Assembly: GCA_031292575.1 (NCBI GenBank)
Contig: JARLGX010000003.1
Span: 124,001 to 188,000 of the forward strand
DNA from: Paludibacter sp.
GTDB taxonomy: Bacteria > Bacteroidota > Bacteroidia > Bacteroidales > Paludibacteraceae
DNA length: 64,000 nt
Direction of reading: 5' to 3'
Positions 52,853-62,413 of this stretch are shown piece by piece. The first letter of the stretch is position 1. The number at the start of each line of letters is the position of its first letter. Under the pieces are notes generated by a model. That model ran no database searches, was not told the DNA's origin, and saw nothing but the letters and a program-made list of their open reading frames with translations. A program made the translations under genes and the position numbers.

Positions 52853-55246
52853 ATGGAACAAAATAATTTTGAAAAACCGTTTAATAGCGAGGAAGAATCC
52901 GGATTTGATATCATGGAGTGGGTCACATATTTTCTTAATAACTGGTACTTATTTGTAATTGGGATTATTGTTTCGCTGGGGCTGGCATATTTTCAAAACC
53001 GCTCATTATTATCCACTTATCAAACTCAGGGTAAAATATTAATTGATGAAAACAGATCAAATGGTGCCGGTTCACAAGCCTTGATGCAGGGTTTTGGAAT
53101 TCAATCCGGATATAAAAATGTGAAAAATCAGGTAATAATGCTTGGTTCTAATGATTTGATAGGAAGAGTTGTAGATAGTTTGCCTTTTCTGAAAGTAGAT
53201 TATATCACAAAAGGCAGTTTTAAAACCCGTAATATTTACAAAACTACACCCATTTATATCCAATCCGACTACGTTGCACCAGAAGCTTACGGAGTATTGT
53301 TTAAAATAAAATTACGCTCAAATGGGTCTTATACTATTACAGTAGAAGACAATAGAGCGTTTAGTAAATTACAGTTAGATGGTCGTTATGGAGTACCTAT
53401 ACAAAATAATCTTTTTTTTCTGACAGTAGATAATGTAAATAAATACATGGGAAACTCAGAAATGTATTTCAGATTTAGGACACGTGAATCACTAATTTCA
53501 GATTTTTCATCACGATTAAGTCTTAATTATGAAGTCGAGGGATCTTCTGTTCTGCAAATTTCATTGATAAGCGATACGCCCAATCGGGATATCGATTTCA
53601 TTAACAAATTATGCGACACATTCCTGGCAGATAACCTGGAAAGAAAAAACGATGCCGCCACAAAAACCATTCAATTTATTAACGAGCAGTTGGGAAGAGT
53701 CTCAAAAGAACTGACTGAGGCTGAAGGAGAAATGACCAATTTCAGACAAAGTAATAAGATTGTCGATGTGCCAAGTCATACCAGTGAATTATTGGGAAAA
53801 GCAACCAAATTTGACGCAGAACAAGCTGAGTTGAAATTGCGCGAATCATATTTAGATTATTTGACCAAATATCTAAAAACTAATTTTGCCGATGGAGCAA
53901 TAGTTGCTCCTTCCAGCTTAGGTCTTAACGAACCAATGTTAATGACTTTTGTTCAACAAATCAACGAGTTAAATAACCAACGTTCCGAAGTTACTGAAAA
54001 AAACATGTATTATGATAAATATACAAAACAAATAGAAACTGCAAAAAAAACAGTTATGGAGGTGGTTAAAAGCATGCGGGCTTCACTTGAAATTGAAAAG
54101 GCTGATTTTTATAAACGTCTTGCCGGAGTTAATAAGCAAATTGAAGAACTTCCAAAACAAGAATTGGAAATGATTGCTATTGAAAGAAAATATAAAATGG
54201 ATGATAATTATTATACTTTTTTTCTTCAAAAACGAGCAGAATCAGAAATTCTTAAAGCTTCGAATACGCCCGACAACGATATTTTGGATAGAGCCCGAAT
54301 TGTAAGTGTAACCAATTCCGACAAAAAATCAAAAACGGTTCTGGTTTTCTTATTATTTGGATTGTTAATTCCAACCTTTATTGTAATCATCATTGAACTT
54401 TTAAATAACACGGTACATTCAACCAAAGATGTTGAAAAAAATTCACCTTTCCAATTAATCGGAGCTGTACGGCATACAAAAAGTACTGATCCATTGATTG
54501 TTTCAAAAAACCCCCGATCTGCCTATACCGAGATGTTTAGAATAATCCGAACGCGTATTGAATTTATTGTTCAGCGTAAAACAAACATCGTAGTAATGAC
54601 AACTTCCACAGAATCGGGCGACGGCAAAACATATTTTTCCATAAATTTGGCTTCAGTTTATTCAATGGCGAGTAAAAAAACCATTTTAGTAGATATGGAT
54701 ATTCGAAAACCAAGTGTGAACCAGCGATTTAATATAGTTCATCCACTTGGAGTTACAAATTATTTAGTGGGGCAATGTACCCTTGATGATATAATTCTGT
54801 CGTTGCCAAAAGTTGATTTTGATATTTTACCAGCTGGTTCAATTCCTCCAAATCCAGGAGAATTAATTCGCTCGGAAAAATTAGCTAAAATGTTTGAAGA
54901 ACTTCGAAAACGGTATGAATTTATAATTGTAGATTCCAGCCCTATTGGTATGGTAACTGACGCATATTCATTAGCTCAACATTCTGATGTAAACTTGTTT
55001 ATTGTTCGCAATGGAAAAACTAATAAAACTTTCTTCAAAAAATTAAGTGCCCAGTTAAAGCTCGATAATATTCAGCAGCTATATACTGTTTTAAACGATG
55101 TACTTGATGATGAAAGCAAATACACAAAATATAAATTGTACAAATATGCCTATTTATTTGGCTTTAGCTATGGATACACTTCAAAAAAGAAGAAAAAAGA
55201 TGCTGAAAAATATTATCATTATTACCAGGACGATACAGAAATTTGA
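52853..55246 (+). CDS. Polysaccharide co-polymerase tyrosine autokinase (Wzc type)
   Basis: A 797-residue inner-membrane protein: a Wzz domain between two transmembrane helices (about 30-50 and 495-515), a long periplasmic coiled-coil part (about 260-450), and a cytoplasmic BY-kinase with Walker A STESGDGKTYFS at about 584-595, Walker A' ILVDMDIRKPS and the C-terminal Tyr cluster (YKLYKYAYLFGFSYGYTSKK and YYHYY). It controls polymer length and export by autophosphorylation. It is 32 bases after the second export lipoprotein. Confidence 0.94.
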   Translation: MEQNNFEKPFNSEEESGFDIMEWVTYFLNNWYLFVIGIIVSLGLAYFQNRSLLSTYQTQGKILIDENRSNGAGSQALMQGFGIQSGYKNVKNQVIMLGSNDLIGRVVDSLPFLKVDYITKGSFKTRNIYKTTPIYIQSDYVAPEAYGVLFKIKLRSNGSYTITVEDNRAFSKLQLDGRYGVPIQNNLFFLTVDNVNKYMGNSEMYFRFRTRESLISDFSSRLSLNYEVEGSSVLQISLISDTPNRDIDFINKLCDTFLADNLERKNDAATKTIQFINEQLGRVSKELTEAEGEMTNFRQSNKIVDVPSHTSELLGKATKFDAEQAELKLRESYLDYLTKYLKTNFADGAIVAPSSLGLNEPMLMTFVQQINELNNQRSEVTEKNMYYDKYTKQIETAKKTVMEVVKSMRASLEIEKADFYKRLAGVNKQIEELPKQELEMIAIERKYKMDDNYYTFFLQKRAESEILKASNTPDNDILDRARIVSVTNSDKKSKTVLVFLLFGLLIPTFIVIIIELLNNTVHSTKDVEKNSPFQLIGAVRHTKSTDPLIVSKNPRSAYTEMFRIIRTRIEFIVQRKTNIVVMTTSTESGDGKTYFSINLASVYSMASKKTILVDMDIRKPSVNQRFNIVHPLGVTNYLVGQCTLDDIILSLPKVDFDILPAGSIPPNPGELIRSEKLAKMFEELRKRYEFIIVDSSPIGMVTDAYSLAQHSDVNLFIVRNGKTNKTFFKKLSAQLKLDNIQQLYTVLNDVLDDESKYTKYKLYKYAYLFGFSYGYTSKKKKKDAEKYYHYYQDDTEI

Positions 55247-55315
55247 TGTGAACAAAATTAAATTTTCAATGTTATTGCTTTAAAAGACAAAATTAATTAT
55301 AAACCAGATTTACAA

Positions 55316-56464
55316 ATGAAAAAAGTTGCTCTTATAACAGGTATTACCGGACAAGATGGTGCTTATTTAGCTGAACTGTTGCTTAAAAAAGGATATACAG
55401 TACATGGTTTGAAACGTCGTTCTTCACTTTTTAACACAGATCGCATTGATCATTTATATCAGGATCCCCATGTCGATAACCGGAATTTGGTTTTACATTA
55501 TGGTGACATGACAGATTCTATGAATCTTACCAGAATTATTCAGGAAACTCAGCCGGATGAAATTTACAATCTGGCAGCCATGAGCCACGTAAAAGTAAGT
55601 TTTGATACCCCGGAATATACAGCTAACGCAGATGGAATTGGAACACTACGAATTCTCGAAGCGGTTCGGCTGCTTAACTTAACAAAAAAAACACGCATTT
55701 ATCAGGCTTCTACTTCGGAGCTTTACGGTTTGGTTCAGGAAGTTCCTCAAAAAGAATCAACCCCGTTTTATCCGCGCTCACCTTACGCTGTAGCAAAAAT
55801 GTATGCCTATTGGATTACAGTTAACTATCGCGAAGCATACGGACTTCACGCAAGCAACGGAATTTTATTTAACCATGAATCTCCGTTACGTGGCGAAACG
55901 TTTGTGACTCGAAAAATAACGCGTGCCGCAGCTCGTATTGCCATGGGTATGCAAAGCAAATTATTCCTTGGTAATCTTTCTTCTAAGCGTGACTGGGGTC
56001 ATGCAAAAGATTATGTACGAGCCATGTATTTGATTCTGCAACAAGATAAACCAAGTGATTATGTAATTGCCACCGGAATAACAACCCAAGTTCGAGAGTT
56101 TGTACGCATGGCATTTGCCGAAATAGGTCTACATATTAAATTCACAGGTGAAGGTATTAATGAAAAGGGATTTATTGGCAGCATTGACGAAGCAACTTTC
56201 AATGAACAAGTCGGTGCAGAATTTTTAGATGCTATTCGAAAAATAACGGACCCAATAGTAGAGGTTGATGCAAACTATTTCCGCCCTACTGAAGTTGAAT
56301 TATTGATTGGTGATGCTACAAAATCTCGAACAGTGCTGAACTGGATTCCCGAATACGATTTAAAAGCATTGGTTGAAGACATGATGCGTTCGGATGTAAA
56401 ACTTATGAAAAAAGAAACTTATTTAAAAGAAGGAGGATTCAGAGTTTTGAATTACTTTGAATAA
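55316..56464 (+). CDS. gmd: GDP-mannose 4,6-dehydratase
   Basis: Gmd converts GDP-D-mannose to GDP-4-keto-6-deoxy-D-mannose, the first step to GDP-L-fucose. The 382-residue enzyme has the nucleotide-binding [12 protein letters not shown] near 9-20, the catalytic STSEL (Thr133, Glu135) and Y157-x3-K161. The LKRRSS and [15 protein letters not shown] segments are typical. It is followed by fcl, the next enzyme of the pathway, and both belong to the export locus. Confidence 0.96.
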   Translation: MKKVALITGITGQDGAYLAELLLKKGYTVHGLKRRSSLFNTDRIDHLYQDPHVDNRNLVLHYGDMTDSMNLTRIIQETQPDEIYNLAAMSHVKVSFDTPEYTANADGIGTLRILEAVRLLNLTKKTRIYQASTSELYGLVQEVPQKESTPFYPRSPYAVAKMYAYWITVNYREAYGLHASNGILFNHESPLRGETFVTRKITRAAARIAMGMQSKLFLGNLSSKRDWGHAKDYVRAMYLILQQDKPSDYVIATGITTQVREFVRMAFAEIGLHIKFTGEGINEKGFIGSIDEATFNEQVGAEFLDAIRKITDPIVEVDANYFRPTEVELLIGDATKSRTVLNWIPEYDLKALVEDMMRSDVKLMKKETYLKEGGFRVLNYFE

Positions 56465-56484
56465 TCTTGCAATATCAAATTATC

Positions 56485-57546
56485 ATGGAAAAAAATTCCA
56501 AAATATATATAGCCGGACATAATGGGATGGTAGGTTCAGCAATAAAGCGGAATCTTGAAAACAAAGGATTTACAAATATAATAACTCGCCAAAAGGATCA
56601 ACTCGATTTGTTAAACGAAAAGTCGGTTGAACAATTTTTTAACGAAGAAAAACCCGAATATGTAGTTTTAGCAGCTGCAAAAGTAGGTGGTATAGTTGCT
56701 AACAACACATATCGGGCACAGTTTATCTATGAAAATTTGATGATACAAAATCATGTAATTCATCAGAGTTATAAAAACGGAGTAAAAAAACTATTATTCT
56801 TAGGCTCTTCTTGTATCTACCCTCGAATGTCCGAACAACCAATGCGAGAAGATGCATTATTAACAGGTGTTTTAGAATCAACAAATGAACCCTATGCCAT
56901 TGCAAAAATTGCGGGAATAAAAATGTGTGAAGCATATCATGCACAATATGGTTGCAATTTTATCTCAATTATGCCCACAAATTTATATGGGCAAAATGAC
57001 AATTACGATTTAGAAAAATCGCATGTTTTGCCAGCATTGATTCGCAAGATGTATATTGGTAAATGCTTGATGGAAAATGACTGGACTAAAATACGAGCAG
57101 ATTTAGACAAACTACCAATTGAAGGTGTAAACGGATCATTCAGCAATGAAATAATTCTCAAGGTTTTGAGTAAATATGGCATCTCTACTATAAATAACGA
57201 AGTTAATATTACACTATGGGGAACTGGATCGCCTATGCGTGAATTTCTACATGTTGACGATATGGCCGATTCGAGCGTTTTTCTTTTAATGAATTACGAT
57301 GCTCCGGATACCATTCCATCGCATGTAAACAGTGGTTGTGGAGAAGATTTATCGATAAAAGATTTATCAGAAATTGTGAAAAAATCTATTGGCTATAAAG
57401 GAAAAATAATTTGGGATAGCACTAAACCCGATGGCACTCCACGCAAACTAATGGATGTTTCTAAACTTAAAGGGTTAGGATGGCAACCCAAAATATCGTT
57501 AGAAGATGGAATTAAAAGAGTAATTAGTGTATATATAAATGAATAA
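56485..57546 (+). CDS. fcl: GDP-L-fucose synthase
   Basis: This 353-residue epimerase/reductase turns the Gmd product into GDP-L-fucose. The Rossmann [10 protein letters not shown] is at 11-20, Ser109/Cys110 in GSSCIYP and Tyr137-x3-Lys141 complete the active site. It is about 35 residues longer than E. coli WcaG; the extra residues lie near residues 185-225 (around [18 protein letters not shown]), as in other Bacteroidota. The ATG at 56485 fits better than a TTG six codons earlier. It starts 20 bases after gmd. Confidence 0.95.
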   Translation: MEKNSKIYIAGHNGMVGSAIKRNLENKGFTNIITRQKDQLDLLNEKSVEQFFNEEKPEYVVLAAAKVGGIVANNTYRAQFIYENLMIQNHVIHQSYKNGVKKLLFLGSSCIYPRMSEQPMREDALLTGVLESTNEPYAIAKIAGIKMCEAYHAQYGCNFISIMPTNLYGQNDNYDLEKSHVLPALIRKMYIGKCLMENDWTKIRADLDKLPIEGVNGSFSNEIILKVLSKYGISTINNEVNITLWGTGSPMREFLHVDDMADSSVFLLMNYDAPDTIPSHVNSGCGEDLSIKDLSEIVKKSIGYKGKIIWDSTKPDGTPRKLMDVSKLKGLGWQPKISLEDGIKRVISVYINE

Positions 57547-57586
57547 ATTTCAGCACAAGTTTTAATTTAGATAATTTGTTTTATAA

Positions 57587-58930
57587 ATGAATATAGCAAT
57601 TGTAGGAACAGGATATGTAGGTTTGGTTTCAGGAACTTGCTTTGCTGAAATGGGTGTAGATGTTACTTGTGTCGATATTGACAAACAAAAAATTGACAAC
57701 CTAATTAAAGGAATAATTCCAATCTACGAACCAGGTTTGGAAGATATGGTTTTACGAAATGTAAAAGCAGAACGTTTGCATTTTACTACTCAACTGAAAG
57801 AAATCCTGAACGATGTGCAGGTTGTATTTAGTGCTGTAGGAACACCTCAAGATGCTGATGGTAGTGCTGACTTAACATATGTGCTCGAAGTTGCCCGCAC
57901 AATTGGACAAAACATGCAGCAATATGTATTGTTGGTAACAAAAAGTACCGTTCCAGTAGGAACTGCAACTCTGGTAAAACAAACCATTCAATCAGAATTA
58001 GACAAAAGGGGTATTGCGATCGGATTTGATGTTGCGTCAAACCCTGAATTTCTGAAAGAAGGTGATGCTATAAAAGATTTTATGAGTCCCGATCGCGTAG
58101 TAGTAGGTGTGGAAAGCGAAAAAGCCAAAGAGCTGATTACTAAATTATACCGACCATTTTTACTTAACAATTTTAGGGTTATTTTCATGGACATTCTTTC
58201 TGCCGAAATGACTAAATATGCGGCTAATGCCATGTTGGCCACTCGCATTAGTTTCATGAATGACATTGCAAATTTGTGTGAACTTGTTGGCGCAGATGTG
58301 AATATGGTTCGTAAAGGAATAGGAACAGATCAGCGGATTGGAGGAAAATTTTTATATGCAGGATGTGGTTATGGTGGTTCCTGTTTTCCCAAAGATGTTA
58401 AAGCACTAATTCAAACGGCTGATCAAAACGGTTATGAATTAAAAGTTTTAAAAGCTGTAGAAGAAGTGAATGCTTACCAAAAACAAGTGTTATTTCATAA
58501 ACTTCAAAAGTATTTTAATGGAGCTTTAGCGAATAAAACAATTACTATTTGGGGGCTGTCATTTAAACCAAACACCGATGATATGCGTGAAGCACCATCA
58601 ATTGTTTTAATTGAAAAATTACTTCAAGCAGGTTGTAACGTAAGAGCTTTTGATCCGGTAGCAATGCCTGAAGCTAAAAAAATAATTCATTCCAAAATGT
58701 CAAAATTAATTCAAACGGATAAATTGAATATCTTTTTTGCTAACGATATTTATGACGCTGTATTAGATTCAGATGCACTTTTACTTGTTACAGAATGGAA
58801 AGAATTCAGAATGCCAAGTTGGGGTGTAGTAAAAAAATCTATGAAAGGCACATTAGTGCTCGATGGAAGAAACATTTACGATAAAAATGAAATGAAAGAG
58901 ATCGGATTTGAATATGAATCAATTGGTTAA
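57587..58930 (+). CDS. ugd: UDP-glucose 6-dehydrogenase
   Basis: Ugd makes UDP-glucuronate from UDP-glucose with two NAD+. The 447-residue protein has GTGYVGLVSG at 7-16, STVPVGT, SNPEFLKEG, and the thioester cysteine C266 in GCGYGGSCFPKD. C-terminal GLSFKPNTDDMREAPS is the UDP-binding end. Its position after fcl, 40 bases on, suggests that the exopolysaccharide contains glucuronate (or a sugar made from it) as well as fucose. Confidence 0.96.
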   Translation: MNIAIVGTGYVGLVSGTCFAEMGVDVTCVDIDKQKIDNLIKGIIPIYEPGLEDMVLRNVKAERLHFTTQLKEILNDVQVVFSAVGTPQDADGSADLTYVLEVARTIGQNMQQYVLLVTKSTVPVGTATLVKQTIQSELDKRGIAIGFDVASNPEFLKEGDAIKDFMSPDRVVVGVESEKAKELITKLYRPFLLNNFRVIFMDILSAEMTKYAANAMLATRISFMNDIANLCELVGADVNMVRKGIGTDQRIGGKFLYAGCGYGGSCFPKDVKALIQTADQNGYELKVLKAVEEVNAYQKQVLFHKLQKYFNGALANKTITIWGLSFKPNTDDMREAPSIVLIEKLLQAGCNVRAFDPVAMPEAKKIIHSKMSKLIQTDKLNIFFANDIYDAVLDSDALLLVTEWKEFRMPSWGVVKKSMKGTLVLDGRNIYDKNEMKEIGFEYESIG

Positions 58931-59002
58931 CATTTACTTTTGTCAGACGACATTCAATATAATAAACCTTTCCTCCAAAATAATTATAATAAAACTTCTT
59001 AT

Positions 59003-59284
59003 ATGACCTCTATTGAAACTATTGGTTTTTTAGCATCACTTACTTCTATATTAAATCAATTTCCTCAAGCAATAAAAGTAATACACACAAAAGACACACA
59101 CAGCATTTCCCTAGTAATGTATTGTATTGTAGTTATTTGTATATCTCTTTGGTTAGTATATGGCATCTTACTAAAAGACGGTCCACTTATTTGGGCTAAT
59201 GCCCTGTCATTATTTCCTATTGTATATATTTTTATAATGAAGGTGAGAAATACCATTATTGGTAAAGACAAACTATCAATTTAA
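59003..59284 (+). CDS. SemiSWEET sugar transporter
   Basis: A 93-residue inner-membrane protein with three transmembrane segments and the PQ motif at residues 21-22 (NQFPQAIK). SemiSWEETs work as dimers and facilitate passage of sugars such as sucrose or glucose. The ATG at 59003 is used because upstream codons to 58940 encode a polar stretch and the alternative start would be a TTG. It lies 72 bases after ugd on the same strand, and its end is 19 bases from the stop of the convergent regulator gene. Confidence 0.88.
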   Translation: MTSIETIGFLASLTSILNQFPQAIKVIHTKDTHSISLVMYCIVVICISLWLVYGILLKDGPLIWANALSLFPIVYIFIMKVRNTIIGKDKLSI

Positions 59285-59303
59285 CTATTTCAAAATTAAA
59301 CGG

Positions 59304-60059
59304 TTAGACTCTGAAATCGAATCTTTCAGTGCGCGTTTTTTCATAAATTTCTCTATCATAACTATATAACCTCGCAGGTTTATGCGAAACTCCTGTCTGA
59401 ATTTCATCCAAAGGAATTAAGTAAGACATTTTGTTTACCTTTCGTCGATAATTCCGCTTGTCATAGGTTGTATTGAAAATAGCTTCATATAACTTTTGCA
59501 TTTGGGTGAGTGTAAATTTTTCGGGTAAAAGCTCAAATGCTAACGGTTCGTGCAATAAATCATAACGTAGTTTTTTAAATGCTTCATCAAATATTTCATT
59601 ATGATCGAACATTAAATCTTTAATTTCATAAGCATTAGCCCAATTTGCATCTTCCACTAAAGTACTATTATCTACATCAATAACATTAACGAGAGAATAA
59701 AACCCAACTGTTATTACTCGTTCATCCTGTATTCGGGGTTTTACCCATTCGTAATCCCGCTCTCTTCTTTTCAATCTGTTCGGATCACTGAATACCAAAA
59801 ATTGTTTTACAAAAATATTCTCTAATCCAGTTTGTTCTTTAAGTATGCGTGCAGCAGTTTCACAAAGCTCTTCATTCCTTCGAACATGATTTCCCGGTAA
59901 TTTCCATTCTAAAAAAACCTCGTCGTTAAATGGAACAAATTCCCTGCGAACGAGTACTTTTAGTTTATTTTCTTCATAACCAAAAATGACACAATCGACA
60001 GAAATGGTAGGTAAAGTTTCTGGAATTATTACTAATTCTTTAATTTTTGAAACGGTCAT
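59304..60059 (-). CDS. Nudix-fold transcriptional regulator (NrtR/AraR type)
   Basis: A 251-residue protein with an N-terminal Nudix domain (about 15-150) and a C-terminal winged-helix domain (about 160-235; FTLTQMQKLYEAIFN and KRNYRRKVNKM). The Nudix box has lost its catalytic pattern: the key Gly is Asn55-like in LPGNHVRRNE, the Glu of RExxEE is Ile, and the last Glu is Gln (RILKEQTGL). So it is probably a non-hydrolysing sensor that controls genes for sugar use, as AraR does in Bacteroides. It is divergent from the GH5 gene, which is a likely target. Confidence 0.85.
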   Translation of the reverse strand: MTVSKIKELVIIPETLPTISVDCVIFGYEENKLKVLVRREFVPFNDEVFLEWKLPGNHVRRNEELCETAARILKEQTGLENIFVKQFLVFSDPNRLKRRERDYEWVKPRIQDERVITVGFYSLVNVIDVDNSTLVEDANWANAYEIKDLMFDHNEIFDEAFKKLRYDLLHEPLAFELLPEKFTLTQMQKLYEAIFNTTYDKRNYRRKVNKMSYLIPLDEIQTGVSHKPARLYSYDREIYEKTRTERFDFRV

Positions 60060-60170
60060 GCTAAAAAAAATTATATTTAAATTTTATGCAAACATTGATC
60101 TTCATTAGATCAGTTAAATCATTTTTAATCCGCAAAAAACTGTATTATTAAATAAATATTTATGTGTTTT

Positions 60171-60200
60171 TTGGCAAATAGAAACTTAACCTTATATTTG
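60171..60200 (+). promoter_or_regulatory. Consensus promoter of the GH5 gene
   Basis: TTG at 60171-60173, 19 bases, then TATATTTG at 60193-60200. It lies in the divergent region next to the Nudix-fold regulator, so it may also hold the operator. Confidence 0.82.
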
Positions 60201-60258
60201 CACCGACAAAGATATTGTAAAAGCAACACTATTGATTATAAATTTGAAATTATTTATT

Positions 60259-61515
60259 ATGAAAAATTATTTCTTCACTAAAGTTTATATATTCGCCATA
60301 AGTTTTCTTTTAGTTCAAAATCTATTATTTGCTGAAAAAAAGTCATCCAACTCGACCAAGTTTTTCAACATTGACAACCAAAATTTGATAGGACCCTCTG
60401 GTAATCATTTTGAAATTAAAGGAATTAACCTCGGCAATTGGTTAAATCCTGAAGGCTATATGTTCCTTTTTGAAAATGCGAGCTCATACAGACTTATTGA
60501 TCAGGCATTCAAAGAAATGATTGGAACCGATCGCACGAATATTTTTTGGCACCAATTCCAAGATCAATACATTACCCAAAGCGACATTCATTATATCCGA
60601 AAAACGGGAATGAATTCTATTCGCATACCTTTTCATTATAAACTTTTTACAAACGAAGATTATATGGGTTATAATAACTCCAACAGAGGATTCGAGCTGC
60701 TTGACAGGGTTGTAAAATGGTGTAAATCTGAAGGTTTATATGTAATTTTAGATATGCACGATGCCCCGGGCGGTCAAACCGGCGACAACATTGATGATAG
60801 TTACGGCTACCCGTGGCTATTTGAAAATGGAAATGATCAATTAATGTTTTGCTCTATTTGGGGGCGGATTGCAAAACATTATGCGAATGAGACTACAATT
60901 ATTGGCTACGACTTGCTGAATGAACCTATTGCACCTTACTTCAACAACAAAGATGAAATTAACAAGAAGCTTGAGAATGTGTACAAAATGGCAGTTGCAT
61001 CTATTCGAAAATATGACAAAAACCACATAGTATTATTGGGTGGAGCCCAGTGGGATGGAAACTTTGCAGTATTTACAGATTGGCATTTTGATAATAAAAT
61101 GATGTACACATGTCACCGGTATTGGTGCGATACATTGCAAGCAAATATTCAAGATTTGTTGGACTTCCGAAACAAAGTCAATCTTCCAATTTACATGGGA
61201 GAGACTGGTGAAAATACAGATAATTGGGTTAGTTCATTCCGTAAACTGTTAGAAAAAAATAACATTGGCTGGCATTATTGGCCGTATAAAAAGCTTAGCA
61301 GTACCAGAGGAATGGTAAGTATAAAAGTTCCTGAAAAATGGAATTTATTAACAGAATATATCAATAAAGAACGAAATGGATTTGATAAAATCAGGGCTTT
61401 GCGACCTTCACAATCTGAAGTTCAGAAAGCGTTGGATCAATTTATTGAAAATATGAAATTTAAAAACTGTACACCTAATGCGAATTACATAAAAGCATTA
61501 GGAATGAACCCATAA
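60259..61515 (+). CDS. Secreted glycoside hydrolase family 5-like (cellulase superfamily)
   Basis: A 418-residue enzyme with a signal peptide (about 1-25) and a TIM barrel of the cellulase superfamily. The acid/base Glu222 is in LLNEPIAP and the nucleophile Glu315 in MGETGENTDN, on strands 4 and 7. LDMHDAPGGQTG and HRYWCD line the active site. Such enzymes hydrolyse beta-1,3, beta-1,4 or beta-1,6 glucans or mannans; the ETGE order suggests an exo-beta-1,3-glucanase-like group, but this is a guess. No lipobox is present, so it is periplasmic. It precedes a SusC gene. Confidence 0.88.
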   Translation: MKNYFFTKVYIFAISFLLVQNLLFAEKKSSNSTKFFNIDNQNLIGPSGNHFEIKGINLGNWLNPEGYMFLFENASSYRLIDQAFKEMIGTDRTNIFWHQFQDQYITQSDIHYIRKTGMNSIRIPFHYKLFTNEDYMGYNNSNRGFELLDRVVKWCKSEGLYVILDMHDAPGGQTGDNIDDSYGYPWLFENGNDQLMFCSIWGRIAKHYANETTIIGYDLLNEPIAPYFNNKDEINKKLENVYKMAVASIRKYDKNHIVLLGGAQWDGNFAVFTDWHFDNKMMYTCHRYWCDTLQANIQDLLDFRNKVNLPIYMGETGENTDNWVSSFRKLLEKNNIGWHYWPYKKLSSTRGMVSIKVPEKWNLLTEYINKERNGFDKIRALRPSQSEVQKALDQFIENMKFKNCTPNANYIKALGMNP

Positions 61516-61545
61516 TGTTACTCCATAAATAATAGCAAAAAACTG

Positions 61546-61580
61546 AACTCTATCAACTATCTGGTTGATAGAGTTTTTTG
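61546..61580 (+). terminator. Terminator after the GH5 gene
   Basis: AACTCTATCAAC at 61546-61557 pairs with GTTGATAGAGTT at 61564-61575 around TATCTG, followed by TTTT. Confidence 0.88.
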
Positions 61581-61631
61581 GTTTTATTAGAGTTAAATTA
61601 CAATCTTAGTGTAAAATAAACACACTTTTGT

Positions 61632-61662
61632 TTGGATATTGAAATAATACATTCTATATTTG
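61632..61662 (+). promoter_or_regulatory. Promoter between GH5 and the unrecognised small gene
   Basis: TTG at 61632-61634, 20 bases, then TATATTTG at 61655-61662. It can drive the small gene and, with read-through, the SusC gene. Confidence 0.75.
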
Positions 61663-61842
61663 CAGCATCAAACTTATTGTGTTTATGACACTTTAGTTGG
61701 ATAAAAACCTTAAAATCGCGCTATAAGAATACATCAAATTTCTGAAACACATTGATTTAATTCATTGTTTACGTTTATTACCTATCGATATTTCGATAAC
61801 TTAATACAGCAGATTAAAGAATATTTGATACAAAGAAATCAC

Positions 61843-62241
61843 ATGATAAAATTTCAACCTCTACATATGATTTTATTTTGTTTAAATTCAATTAAACAAA
61901 ATTGCAGCAAATCAGAAATAATATCAGATTTATCCCTGTTTTCAAATACCATTTTCAGAAAATCGGAGAATCTTAATACAGTTACATTCCATTTTTATTC
62001 AAGTCAAAACCATCAGATTAAAAAAGGCACAATACTAAATGTATGGAGTATTGAAAATCAAAGAAAGCCAATAGCCTTGGCTTCTGCTAATTTATATATA
62101 ATACCCTTGAAATTATTTCGCGATACAACCTCAGATATATGGAAGTATTTCAAAAACAAATTAACAAAAACGTTTATTTTAAGAGGAACTACAAACGAAT
62201 ATTTCGAAGGATTTCCTTGTTTCAGATTTGAAACGATATAG
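61843..62241 (+). CDS. Unrecognised small protein before the SusC gene
   Basis: A 132-residue protein from ATG 61843 (a TTG at 61765 would add 26 residues). No domain is recognised. It is rich in Asn, Lys, Ile and Phe, has no signal peptide and no clear membrane segment, and its base composition is as AT-rich as the spacers, so it could be young. A full promoter lies 180 bases upstream and a SusC-like gene 172 bases downstream. A regulatory role for the locus is possible but nothing in the sequence shows it. Confidence 0.5.
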   Translation: MIKFQPLHMILFCLNSIKQNCSKSEIISDLSLFSNTIFRKSENLNTVTFHFYSSQNHQIKKGTILNVWSIENQRKPIALASANLYIIPLKLFRDTTSDIWKYFKNKLTKTFILRGTTNEYFEGFPCFRFETI

Positions 62242-62413
62242 TTCTTTGAATTCTATTAGATTAAAATGAATTTCAAAATTTGAATCAACGCTATATTAAA
62301 CCAATCTTTAAATCTACTTTTTATGACTAATTCAACATGACCTTAGATCACGACGCAGACAAAGCAATTTTTTAATTTATTAAAAATCATTATCTAATTA
62401 TTAAATTAAATCT

